From: Shewanella frigidimarina
GTDB lineage: Bacteria; Pseudomonadota; Gammaproteobacteria; Enterobacterales; Shewanellaceae
Assembly: GCF_003797125.1 (NCBI RefSeq)
Contig: NZ_RKKE01000001.1
Location: 558,001-622,000 of the forward strand
Reading direction: 5' to 3'
DNA: 64,000 bases
Under the pieces are notes generated by a model, which saw only the letters and a list, made by a program, of their open reading frames with translations, made no database searches and was not told the origin of the DNA. Of the stretch, positions 10,024 to 17,745 are shown one piece after another. Every line of letters begins with the position of its first letter. The stretch's first letter is position 1. The position numbers and the translations under genes are program-made.

Positions 10024-10890
10024 TTAGGCAATTTGGCCAAAGTGACCTTGTTGATAATCGCGTACAGCTTGTTCGATCTCTGCCTGGGTATTCATAACAA
10101 ACGGCCCCATGTGAACAATTTTTTCGTTAATCGGCTTGCCTGCTAATATTAACAATCCAGTTCCAGTGGCCTCGGTTTGAAAATGACAGACTTCAAGTGC
10201 ATCTAAAGCTAAAAACTGCCCTGCTCTTGCGGTTTCTCGCAAACCTTGTGCATCAATATAGTTAAGCTCACCTTGATACACATAAACGCAAACGGTTTGA
10301 TGTTCGGCAAGATTCAGCGTGCCATGACCATATTCAGTTAACGTTAAATCCGCAATAGCACCATGGCCAGCTAAACCTTGAATCGTTGAGGTAATCTTAT
10401 GTGGCTCATGATTAAAACCCCAACTCCCCGCCAAGGCAATAAGTGTTGCGCCGTGTTCGTTTTCTACACGTGGGTTAGCCTGTTTGCTGGTGTCTTGATA
10501 AATAGGTGGACGCATTTTGTGTTTTGCAGGCATATTGATCCAAATTTGAAACCCATGCAGCCCTTCTTTGGCATCTGTTAATGGCATTTCAGAATGCACC
10601 ACGCCACTGCCAGTACTCATCCACTGCACGTCACCCGCACGAATAGGTTTAACATTGCCCATTTGATCGCGATGTTCAAATCCGCCTTTACGAATATAAG
10701 TAAAAGTCTCTACACCTCTATGTGGGTGCGGCGGAAAACCACCAATAAAATCTTGTTCATCATCAGACTTAATCTCATCGATCATTAAATATGGATCAAA
10801 ACGAAGCTTATCAAAGTCGGCAACACGATTGATGTTCACGCCATCACCGTCCATTGCGGGTAAGGCGCTAAAACGCTGTAATACTTTCAT
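10024..10890 (-). CDS. Pirin family protein (YhhW-like bicupin)
   Basis: This 288-residue bicupin has pirin metal ligands in place: H55 and H57 in PPHPHRGVETFTY, then H99 and E101 in GSGVVHSEM. Family members bind Fe(II) or other metals; some bacterial ones are quercetin dioxygenases and others act as redox-linked regulators, so the substrate is not assigned. The ATG at 10890 (MKVLQRFSALPAMDGDGV) has GAGG five bases upstream. The open frame extends 33 codons further, but that extension is not pirin-like. It is monocistronic, 134 bp before the start of the divergent gene's leader region. Confidence 0.9.
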   Translation of the reverse strand: MKVLQRFSALPAMDGDGVNINRVADFDKLRFDPYLMIDEIKSDDEQDFIGGFPPHPHRGVETFTYIRKGGFEHRDQMGNVKPIRAGDVQWMSTGSGVVHSEMPLTDAKEGLHGFQIWINMPAKHKMRPPIYQDTSKQANPRVENEHGATLIALAGSWGFNHEPHKITSTIQGLAGHGAIADLTLTEYGHGTLNLAEHQTVCVYVYQGELNYIDAQGLRETARAGQFLALDALEVCHFQTEATGTGLLILAGKPINEKIVHMGPFVMNTQAEIEQAVRDYQQGHFGQIA

Positions 10891-11111
10891 AAAAACCTCG
10901 GCGATAAAAATAATGATGTAATCATAGCAGTCAGTTAACTGAATAAATATTGCATAATAGTGTGATTTTCTTTCGATAAAATCGACCAATTAACAGAGTT
11001 TTTGCCTTTTTCTCAAGCAAGATACATTTATCCACATCAATTTATGAACTTTACGTTCTGTTAACAATCAAAAAAAGGACTGATAATACTGCGATAAAGT
11101 GATTGATATAA

Positions 11112-12047
11112 ATGGAAGTAATAACGGTTGGCTGGGAGCCACATCACTCTCGATCTTCAACACACTCCTCTAAAGAAGTATATTGGCTTAAGCCTGTACT
11201 CACGGCATTCATCATCCATGTATTATTGATTTATGTGCTGATTGCGTTTTGGTACCAAGACACGACGCAACGAGTGTCAGCTTTAGTGGTTAAACCTTCG
11301 ACAACCGCAATAAAAAGCTATCTCATAACTTCAACGCAATACGAATCAATGACCCAAACAAGTTTACCACCCAAGCTTAATGACATAAAAAATGCCCCAC
11401 ACGTACAGAGTAAACCACCCATTGTTGATATAAATGCTGATATTGATGTTGATGTTGATATTCAAATTGATATTCAAATTGACGAGAGCCCATCAACGCC
11501 CATAAAGACTACAGAGACGCAGACCTCCTTAAATAAAGACAACACCCTCGATAACGTGATGCCATCAAACAATAAGCCCAACAACATACAATCGACTGCG
11601 AGTGCAAAAATACCTAATGCATTGCCTAATCAAATAAAACCAGACACGACCACTGACGTAAACAAATCTGCGCCTTCATTCGCGTCAATACAACAAGCCA
11701 CTAGTCATTTTATACAACAAAATAATATTGCAGCATTAGACACTCTCATAGGCTCACAAACTGCATTACAAAATAAGCCGACAGGCACTATGAGTGAAAT
11801 GGACTCTAACCTTGATTTTATAGAACTCGCACCAGAAATTGATATCAGCCAACCGCATACTTTTAATCATAGGCTAGACCCTAACAGAATCGTAAAACAG
11901 GGTGATTATTGTTACCGAGTAGTTGAATTGCCAACTCAAGTGAATCCACACGGATGGGGACTCGGATTTGCAGAATTTTGTGGTGAGGACCAAATAAAAA
12001 AACAATTAACAGAAGCAATTTACAATAGAGTTAATCGCATAAAATAA
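11112..12047 (+). CDS. Hypothetical single-pass protein with TonB/TolA-like N-terminus
   Basis: I do not recognise this 311-residue protein. Residues 1-25 are polar. Residues 27-47 form one membrane helix (VLTAFIIHVLLIYVLIAFWYQ) with an embedded histidine, as in TonB and TolA anchors. A long Thr/Asn/Gln/Pro-rich region without structure follows. Near residues 105-125 is a striking alternating stretch (DINADIDVDVDIQIDIQID). The last 60 residues look folded and hold two cysteines (YCYRVVELP, FAEFCGED). This layout suggests a periplasm-facing spanner or anchor, but no TonB C-terminal signature is seen. It stands alone between pirin and a chemoreceptor. The ATG at 11112 has only a weak ribosome site. 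Confidence 0.65.
   Translation: MEVITVGWEPHHSRSSTHSSKEVYWLKPVLTAFIIHVLLIYVLIAFWYQDTTQRVSALVVKPSTTAIKSYLITSTQYESMTQTSLPPKLNDIKNAPHVQSKPPIVDINADIDVDVDIQIDIQIDESPSTPIKTTETQTSLNKDNTLDNVMPSNNKPNNIQSTASAKIPNALPNQIKPDTTTDVNKSAPSFASIQQATSHFIQQNNIAALDTLIGSQTALQNKPTGTMSEMDSNLDFIELAPEIDISQPHTFNHRLDPNRIVKQGDYCYRVVELPTQVNPHGWGLGFAEFCGEDQIKKQLTEAIYNRVNRIK
11422..11486 (+). repeat. Imperfect in-frame repeat encoding alternating Asp/Ile/Val
   Basis: Degenerate six-base units of the GATATT/GATGTT type and a twelve-base unit GATATTCAAATT (twice) run in frame through the TonB-like gene. They give an acidic-hydrophobic alternating peptide. The DNA repetition suggests expansion by replication slippage. Confidence 0.7.
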
Positions 12048-12232
12048 CAGCGCTAACTCAATAGATAATAATACTTATTGTGTGGCTCATTATGTTAATG
12101 ATGGCACGCTTGAAGATTTGCATTTCCTCATCACGACACTATTTTGAATGGCTACAGTACAAATGAGCAACATTACCTTTGTTAGAACCATAGTGAATGA
12201 TTCACTTTTACTGCGATGGCGATTCGAAAAGG

Positions 12233-13783
12233 TTAATTAAATTGATTTACCAACTCTGTTTGACGTATACCCTGACCACTAATTTCTTGACTATGTATTG
12301 CTGCATTTTGGCAATTTTGTTCGAATTGATTTATGCCATCTTGTAATATCATCGCATTGCTATAAATTTGATTAACAACAGCGGCTTGCTCTTCTGCCGC
12401 TACGGAAATCTGTTCGCCATTACTTTCGATAATACTCATCACTTCACTAACCGAAATCAGGCTTTTCTCGAGCATGTTGCCAGAATCAATACTCTTATCT
12501 GTTAACACATGGCTTTGTTCCATTTGTGCAACGGCTTCTGCAGTTGTGCGGCTAAGTGAATTTATAATAGCGTGTATTTCATGAGCAGAAGTTGCCGAGC
12601 GACTTGCCAAGTTACGCACTTCATCCGCGACCACAGCAAACCCTCTACCAGCCTCTCCAGCCCTAGCGGCTTCAATGGCGGCATTGAGCGAAAGCAAGTT
12701 AGTTTGCTGTGCAATACTCTCGATCACCTCAACAACTTGGTTTACATTTTGACATTGCTTATTCAGCGAAGAAATAGCAACACGGGATTCTTCCAATAAG
12801 TGATTAATTTCCGTAGTCGCGATTTGACTGTTGGCCAATGCCATCTTAGTTGACTCTATTTGTTCAACTAAGTGATGAATTTCTGTGGTTGAATTTGTCG
12901 TATTTTTAGCTATATCAGTAACAGACGTGCTCATTTGGCCGATGGCGGTGACAACTTGTTCAAGATTTTGTGACTGGGTTACCAACTGATTTTGATTGGC
13001 CTGATTTTGCTGTTGATGCTCTTCTAAACCTTGCTGTAATTCCTCACCACTGTCTTTTATACGTCCAACCACAGCCAGCGTTTCAGCTTTTTGCATCCGT
13101 AGACTTAATTCTATGTGAGAAAGCTCATCGGTATAACCGGTGTAAACAAATTGATTTAGTGGATTATCATGTATTTTTTCACTTAACATCAACATGTTAC
13201 TAAAACGCTGTTTAAGAACATAAAGAGGCCGACAAAAACAGATAATGGCAACAATAAATGCGACTACGGTGAAAAAACCACTTGAGTAAGGTAAGGACAT
13301 CAGTAAACCAACAGATAGCAACCAAGCCAAAAAAAGTTTCGTAATAATACTTGCACCAAACTTAGGCTTAGCAGCTTTGCCAGCATTAATGGCATCGTAA
13401 CAGGCTTGAGCACGTTCAGTGAGCTCTGCTTCTGGCTGAGTTCTTACCGACTGGTACTCGCAAATAATACCGTTACGTTTAATCGGGGTCACATAAGCGT
13501 TAACCCAATAATACTGACCATTCTTGCAGCGATTTTTCACCAATCCCATCCAGCTTTTCCCTTGCTTAATGGTGTCCCATAGGTCACTAAATGCAGCTTT
13601 AGGCATATCTGGGTGGCGTACAATATTATGGGGTTTATTAATTAGCTCATCTTCTTTATAACCACTGACTGCTAGGAAGTCATCGTTAACATGAGTAATA
13701 ATACTGTCTAAATCGGTTGTTGAAAGGATCATATAATCCGACGGATAAGTGACTTCTTCATCGATGATATCTTTTGTGGTCAT
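12233..13783 (-). CDS. Aer-type PAS chemoreceptor (methyl-accepting chemotaxis protein)
   Basis: This 516-residue protein has no periplasmic domain. Residues 15-125 are a PAS domain with the Aer-like run [16 protein letters not shown] and later [25 protein letters not shown]; in Aer this region binds FAD and senses redox state or oxygen. A hydrophobic hairpin lies near 145-190. The C-terminal cytoplasmic signalling domain carries the conserved tip [20 protein letters not shown] followed by [16 protein letters not shown]. It most likely mediates aerotaxis or energy taxis through CheW/CheA, which are not in this window. The C-terminus has no CheR-tethering NWxxF pentapeptide. The start ATG at 13783 lies just downstream of a strong inverted repeat. 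Confidence 0.9.
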   Translation of the reverse strand: MTTKDIIDEEVTYPSDYMILSTTDLDSIITHVNDDFLAVSGYKEDELINKPHNIVRHPDMPKAAFSDLWDTIKQGKSWMGLVKNRCKNGQYYWVNAYVTPIKRNGIICEYQSVRTQPEAELTERAQACYDAINAGKAAKPKFGASIITKLFLAWLLSVGLLMSLPYSSGFFTVVAFIVAIICFCRPLYVLKQRFSNMLMLSEKIHDNPLNQFVYTGYTDELSHIELSLRMQKAETLAVVGRIKDSGEELQQGLEEHQQQNQANQNQLVTQSQNLEQVVTAIGQMSTSVTDIAKNTTNSTTEIHHLVEQIESTKMALANSQIATTEINHLLEESRVAISSLNKQCQNVNQVVEVIESIAQQTNLLSLNAAIEAARAGEAGRGFAVVADEVRNLASRSATSAHEIHAIINSLSRTTAEAVAQMEQSHVLTDKSIDSGNMLEKSLISVSEVMSIIESNGEQISVAAEEQAAVVNQIYSNAMILQDGINQFEQNCQNAAIHSQEISGQGIRQTELVNQFN

Positions 13784-13809
13784 GTTGATATAATAAACGT
13801 CGTTGAGTT

Positions 13810-13844
13810 AAATAATGCTGATTATTAAACAATCAGCATTATTT
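13810..13844. promoter_or_regulatory. Perfect 14-bp inverted repeat upstream of the chemoreceptor gene
   Basis: AAATAATGCTGATT and AATCAGCATTATTT are separated by 7 nt. It lies 27-61 bp before the chemoreceptor ATG (minus strand), where an operator or 5'-leader hairpin would sit. It could also end transcripts of the 14.0-15.0 kb operon read toward it. Confidence 0.55.
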
Positions 13845-14005
13845 GTATGTGATGACTCACGACTTTAATCAGTTAATAATTAACATCTTTGAAATATTTG
13901 CGATTGGTCACACTGCCACTTATTCAGACTCACAACAGTTCAAAGTATTAACTCGATCATATAATGGGCAAGAAAATGGCTATCATCATGATTTATTGAT
14001 TGGTT

Positions 14006-14275
14006 TTATTCTTGAGGTTTTGAATTGCGATATTGTTCCGCATAATTAAAGCTTAGAGAAGCTAAAGGATAAAGAGATCTAATGTTTTTTCTAAACCTGG
14101 CAAAAACAAAAGTGGCTATGGTGACACCAACCGTGACCCCAAAAGGATGTTTTCGAGTCTGCTTTTTAACAGAATGGAATAATAAATTAAGTGTTAACTC
14201 GCACTGTCTAACAGAGTCTTTCCCCTGCATGCGTGTTAACTTAATCGAATGATTTAGATGCTTTAGAGATGACAT
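14006..14275 (-). CDS. Small protein, third gene of YqjD/YqjE-like operon (YqjK-like position)
   Basis: This 89-residue basic protein has one probable membrane segment (HPFGVTVGVTIATFVFARF). Its ATG at 14275 lies 35 bp inside the 3' end of the preceding gene and has an excellent AAAGGAGGG ribosome site, which supports it being real and translationally coupled. Position after YqjD- and YqjE-like genes matches yqjK in the enteric yqjCDEK cluster, but I cannot confirm sequence similarity. Function unknown. Confidence 0.6.
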   Translation of the reverse strand: MSSLKHLNHSIKLTRMQGKDSVRQCELTLNLLFHSVKKQTRKHPFGVTVGVTIATFVFARFRKNIRSLYPLASLSFNYAEQYRNSKPQE

Positions 14276-14723
14276 CGATACCCTCCTTTAATTGGGAGAC
14301 TGTCTCTTTGAAGCCAAAAAAACGAATCAGCCGTTTTTGCCAATACAGTAAACCGACTAAAACCAACATCATTGCGAGCAAAAATCCCCCTACCCCAATA
14401 AGTATGTTGAGAGTAATGCTGTAAAGCACAATCCCGGTGCAAACACATAAACTGAAGATAAAGAGAACTAATAACGGAATAAATAAAAGTTGGCAAACAA
14501 AAAACTGTTTTGCTGCGGCAACATTTCGTAATACTTCCATGAAGAAAAGTTGGACTGTAGACTCTGACCACTGTCCAACCTCTTGAGCTAATTTCGATAC
14601 TTTATTAAAAATATCTTTAATTTCTTCAACGTTAACGTTCATTTCATCTGAGTTAACATGAGGCTCGCTCTGCGTGCCATCGGAGATTTTATCTTTGCTG
14701 CACACATCATCTGTGTTTTCCAT
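14241..14723 (-). CDS. YqjE-like phage-holin-superfamily membrane protein (DUF1469 type)
   Basis: This 160-residue protein has an acidic N-terminus (1-40), an amphipathic helix (about 40-65), and two strong membrane helices (about 78-100 and 106-128) separated by a short turn, then a basic tail. This matches the PF07332/YqjE layout, often found next to DUF883 proteins and linked to envelope or ribosome-to-membrane association in stress. GGAGGG lies at good spacing before the ATG at 14723. It sits 24 bp after the DUF883 gene and overlaps the next gene, so the three form an operon. Confidence 0.7.
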   Translation of the reverse strand: MENTDDVCSKDKISDGTQSEPHVNSDEMNVNVEEIKDIFNKVSKLAQEVGQWSESTVQLFFMEVLRNVAAAKQFFVCQLLFIPLLVLFIFSLCVCTGIVLYSITLNILIGVGGFLLAMMLVLVGLLYWQKRLIRFFGFKETVSQLKEGIDVISKASKSFD

Positions 14724-14747
14724 AATAAAATCCCTCCGGCCGCTGTG

Positions 14748-14996
14748 TTATTTTATCAGTTTCGAAATTGCCCACCCGGCTAAAAAAGCACATCCGACAC
14801 TTAATAAAGGATGCTCCTTAATCATATTTTCCGTTTGAGTTGTTGCCGATTTAACTTTTTCAGAGCCTTCATTTAATGATTCTTTAGCTTTATCTTTCAA
14901 AGAATTAACAGCCTCTGATGTCGCTTCTTCAGCTAAATGATAAGCATCTTCAATTTTCTGCTGTGGATCTTGATTTTTTGCCTTTGTTGTAGCCAT
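14748..14996 (-). CDS. DUF883 family tail-anchored protein (YqjD/ElaB-like)
   Basis: This 82-residue protein has a charged helical N-terminal region (EDAYHLAEEATSEAVNSLKDKAKESL, about residues 14-39) and a single C-terminal membrane helix (EHPLLSVGCAFLAGWAISKLI). The motif H-P-L-x-S-V followed by a G-rich helix is diagnostic of DUF883. YqjD/ElaB proteins are C-tail anchored, bind ribosomes and accumulate in stationary phase. The ATG at 14996 has AAGGAGA six bases upstream. The frame can extend to 15017, but that adds an unrelated heptapeptide. First gene of the three-gene operon. Confidence 0.85.
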   Translation of the reverse strand: MATTKAKNQDPQQKIEDAYHLAEEATSEAVNSLKDKAKESLNEGSEKVKSATTQTENMIKEHPLLSVGCAFLAGWAISKLIK

Positions 14997-15399
14997 TTCT
15001 AATCTCCTTAAATACAAAATTTATAGAGTGATATCACGCTGAAATAAATAGGGGCAATAAAAACTGTCCAATTAACACATTATTACGATAAATAGATTGG
15101 GTCAATTTATATTACATTAATAAAAAAATACGCCTAAATATTTGTTACCCTATTTTATAAAGCGAAAAGCATGCCACATTTAAACTAAATCAACAAAAAC
15201 GCAAGCAACTGATAAAAGTAAGATTTATATTTAATGGTGAGAAGTTAAGATATGTTTACATAATTATTTTTGTAGTTTTTACAGATGATGATGTTTTATC
15301 GTGTAAAAGTTACTTATGAAAATATTACTAAGTTCTCGTTATTAGCGGTACCAATAGTATTGGTGCCGCTAATAACGAGAACTTAGTTTATTCTTTAAT
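14997..15399. other. Intergenic region between PepSY gene and DUF883 operon
   Basis: No gene is seen. The right part should carry the DUF883 promoter on minus. The left part holds the large palindrome at 15328-15386. The rest is AT-rich with no recognised element. Confidence 0.45.
15328..15386. repeat. 59-bp near-perfect palindrome after the PepSY gene
   Basis: Arms of 29 bases (15328-15356 and 15358-15386) pair with one G-U-type mismatch around a single central base. It begins 14 bp past the PepSY stop and has A/T-rich flanks on both sides, so it can act as a bidirectional terminator. Its length is well beyond a usual terminator stem, so a mobile-repeat origin is possible. Confidence 0.9.
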
Positions 15400-16989
15400 T
15401 TACTCCGTAGCGGTTGTTAACGGTAAAGCCCATATGCTATTACGTTCACCATAATAAACACGCTGTTTAGTTTTAATCGCACCATAATAAAATACACCCG
15501 AAAAAACTAACGCAATAAACTCAACGACCATGCTCGGAAAGTAAATGGGTACCCACAGCCCTAAGCTCGGCATAATAAAAGACACAACTGAAGTGATTGG
15601 TATTAATAAACAAGCCACAAATAATAGGTATTGTAAGTAAATAGCACTTTTAGCCGCACCAACAACAAAACTATAAATTAATGCGCTAAAAAATACTACG
15701 TAATAACAAATAAGATAATTGTTATTAACCTGAGCACTAATGAGATACAACCATTTACTTGAAAGCATCGTTATCATTACGGCTAATATTGAGCCTAAAC
15801 ACATACCCACGGTCAAAGATGCCATAAAACGGCTGGATTTATTCTGTATTGGTTGTTTTTGTCGACGCTTTTCTAACCATAATAAATTACCACTATAGAA
15901 TAAAAATGCCCCAAGTAAGCCCAAAGAAAAATAAACCCAACGACCTAAATCTCCAGCATAGCCGCCAAAATGTAGCGAAAAAAAGCTAGCAACCATTGGA
16001 GTATAAATATCATTATCTTTCAACGGAATACTACTGTAGCCAACATCATAGGTATAAGGGTTCATGTAAATAAAATCGCCAGAATTGACACGCATCATTT
16101 CACGTTCGTTAATAATGGTAATGCCAACCATTGGATTTGTTGTTGATAAATCAGAGAAAGCCATTGATTCCACATGGTAACCGTCGGTCATTTCATTAAC
16201 TTTCTGAAGATAGCTTGAAATAGGCGGAAGCTGTTCAATTGAGTACTCTATTGTTGATCTCTCACCACGCTCGAACATGGGTTCATCGCCATATACCAGG
16301 CTTAAACCACCATAAAGAACATCATGAAAAGCAAACACAATCACAGTCCAAGCAATAATCAAATGGAACGGTAAGCTAATAATACCGACTAAATTATGGC
16401 TATCGAGCCAAAAACGATTTACGCCTTTGTTCTTTCTTATCGCTAAAAAGCTATTAACTAACGTCGGTAATAAAAAAATAACACCAGACACTAATGCTAA
16501 AAAATATAGCACTGATGCCCCCCCTAAAACGAGAACACCAATATCTTCATGCCCGGCTTTTCCTGCTATGCCAGCCGTGCGATGAAGCATATCAATCAAC
16601 TCTCCGAGTTCATTCGTGGGGTTAACTTGGGTAACTAACGCCCCTTCATCTGACAAGGTCGCGTGCCTCATGACATTATTTAAATGTAAACCACGGCCAC
16701 CGCCCTGTTCAAACCATGTAAGCGGCGATAATTGTTGATTAAAGTTAACCGTAAAACTTTGCTGGGCTTTATCAAAATTTGTTGATGCTTGTAAGATTAA
16801 TTGATCAAACTGTTCTTTTGGTACTTGTGGTAATTGATGGCTTGGCGGTGTCGCCCATTGAGTAATTTCTTCCTTAAACATCGTCAATGAACCAGCATAA
16901 AAACCAATAAAGAGTACTAAACCGGCAATAATACCTGTCCATGTATGGATGGATTGATATGTACGTAGAATATCTCCGCGAACTCTCAT
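15400..16989 (-). CDS. PepSY-associated transmembrane protein, putative siderophore-iron reductase
   Basis: This 529-residue inner-membrane protein starts with the PepSY-TM signature (YQSIHTWTGIIAGLVLFIGFYAGSLTMF). It has further membrane segments near 160-190, 205-235, 340-365 and three more at the C-terminus, with histidines (SIHTWTG, LHLNNVMRHA, DMLHRTAG, DSHNLVGI) placed as in the haem-binding family. Relatives reduce or release iron from ferrisiderophores in the periplasm or inner membrane. The ATG at 16989 overlaps the preceding stop (ATGA), with GGTGG upstream. It is the last gene of the TonB receptor operon, which supports an iron role. Confidence 0.85.
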   Translation of the reverse strand: MRVRGDILRTYQSIHTWTGIIAGLVLFIGFYAGSLTMFKEEITQWATPPSHQLPQVPKEQFDQLILQASTNFDKAQQSFTVNFNQQLSPLTWFEQGGGRGLHLNNVMRHATLSDEGALVTQVNPTNELGELIDMLHRTAGIAGKAGHEDIGVLVLGGASVLYFLALVSGVIFLLPTLVNSFLAIRKNKGVNRFWLDSHNLVGIISLPFHLIIAWTVIVFAFHDVLYGGLSLVYGDEPMFERGERSTIEYSIEQLPPISSYLQKVNEMTDGYHVESMAFSDLSTTNPMVGITIINEREMMRVNSGDFIYMNPYTYDVGYSSIPLKDNDIYTPMVASFFSLHFGGYAGDLGRWVYFSLGLLGAFLFYSGNLLWLEKRRQKQPIQNKSSRFMASLTVGMCLGSILAVMITMLSSKWLYLISAQVNNNYLICYYVVFFSALIYSFVVGAAKSAIYLQYLLFVACLLIPITSVVSFIMPSLGLWVPIYFPSMVVEFIALVFSGVFYYGAIKTKQRVYYGERNSIWALPLTTATE

Positions 16990-17285
16990 GTTAACCACCT
17001 TAGTAAAAAGAATACGTTACACACCACAACATTCGCTAATGTTAAATAAACGATGGCATGTAAACCCGTTTTAAATAAATAACTAAACGCCAACACTAAT
17101 AACCAAATGGGACTCACCATCCACATGTTAAATTGCACTTTTACAGGGGCATTAATACCGCCATAACCATACCAAGCAAAAATACCAACACAGGCATACG
17201 CCAACGTTAGTCCCAATATTGAGCCGGCTAATGTTTTTAGCCACCAATGAGGCTGGATTTTTTCATCCGCTGTAAGCCTAGTCAT
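16986..17285 (-). CDS. Small membrane protein of siderophore-uptake operon (DUF3649-like)
   Basis: This 99-residue protein has three membrane helices (about 18-40, 55-75 and 78-96). Its position between a DUF3325-like gene and a PepSY gene, behind a TonB receptor, is that of the DUF3649 'iron uptake' protein; the sequence match is from memory and moderate. ATG at 17285 overlaps the upstream stop (TGATG); the TTG one codon earlier is less likely. Its stop overlaps the PepSY start, so all three small-to-large genes are translationally linked. Confidence 0.65.
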   Translation of the reverse strand: MTRLTADEKIQPHWWLKTLAGSILGLTLAYACVGIFAWYGYGGINAPVKVQFNMWMVSPIWLLVLAFSYLFKTGLHAIVYLTLANVVVCNVFFLLRWLT

Positions 17286-17557
17286 CAATCATTCCTTTTG
17301 GGTTTGACTAAATATCCATTTATACTCAATAAAGGAATACAAATAACAAATATGATAATGGTGAATAACCAAATAAAAACTGCAGCACTCATGGTGTATA
17401 GTTTCAACCAGATCAACAATGCTAATAACCAATAAATTAAGGTTCCAAATCGCCAAGCCTTAACCAATGGTTTTTGTATAAACTGTTGATTTTTGTTAGT
17501 GAGATAAATAAGCATTGCGCCGATAACAGTTAATAATAATGCCAACAAAGGCCACAT
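17285..17557 (-). CDS. Small membrane protein of siderophore-uptake operon (DUF3325-like)
   Basis: This 90-residue protein has three hydrophobic helices (about 2-20, 38-53, 57-80) with charged links. It follows the TonB receptor gene by 188 bp and precedes the DUF3649-like gene with a one-base stop/start overlap. The order receptor, DUF3325, DUF3649, PepSY recurs in gammaproteobacterial siderophore loci (known association). Specific function is not established. Confidence 0.6.
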   Translation of the reverse strand: MWPLLALLLTVIGAMLIYLTNKNQQFIQKPLVKAWRFGTLIYWLLALLIWLKLYTMSAAVFIWLFTIIIFVICIPLLSINGYLVKPKRND

Positions 17558-17745
17558 TTAATAAATCCTCGCAATAGATGTAAAACTAACTCATTTCAGT
17601 AGCCGATATCGCATTACAGCAATATGTTAATAGGTTAACGGTTAATCAATATGAGTTTACATAGCGTTATTTTAGACCGATAAAAGTAGTCAATTAACGG
17701 CCATTGATATGTTAATAATGAAGTGATTAACATATTGTGTAATGC

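Noticed and set aside
13843..14049. 68-codon plus-strand ORF between the chemoreceptor and the YqjK-like gene
   Set aside because: No ribosome site, begins inside the inverted repeat and overlaps the end of a better-supported gene. A small gene is not excluded.
17707..17735. ATATGTTAAT/ATTAACATAT inverted repeat after the TonB receptor gene
   Set aside because: AT-only stem without a U-run; weak as a terminator and common by chance in AT-rich DNA.
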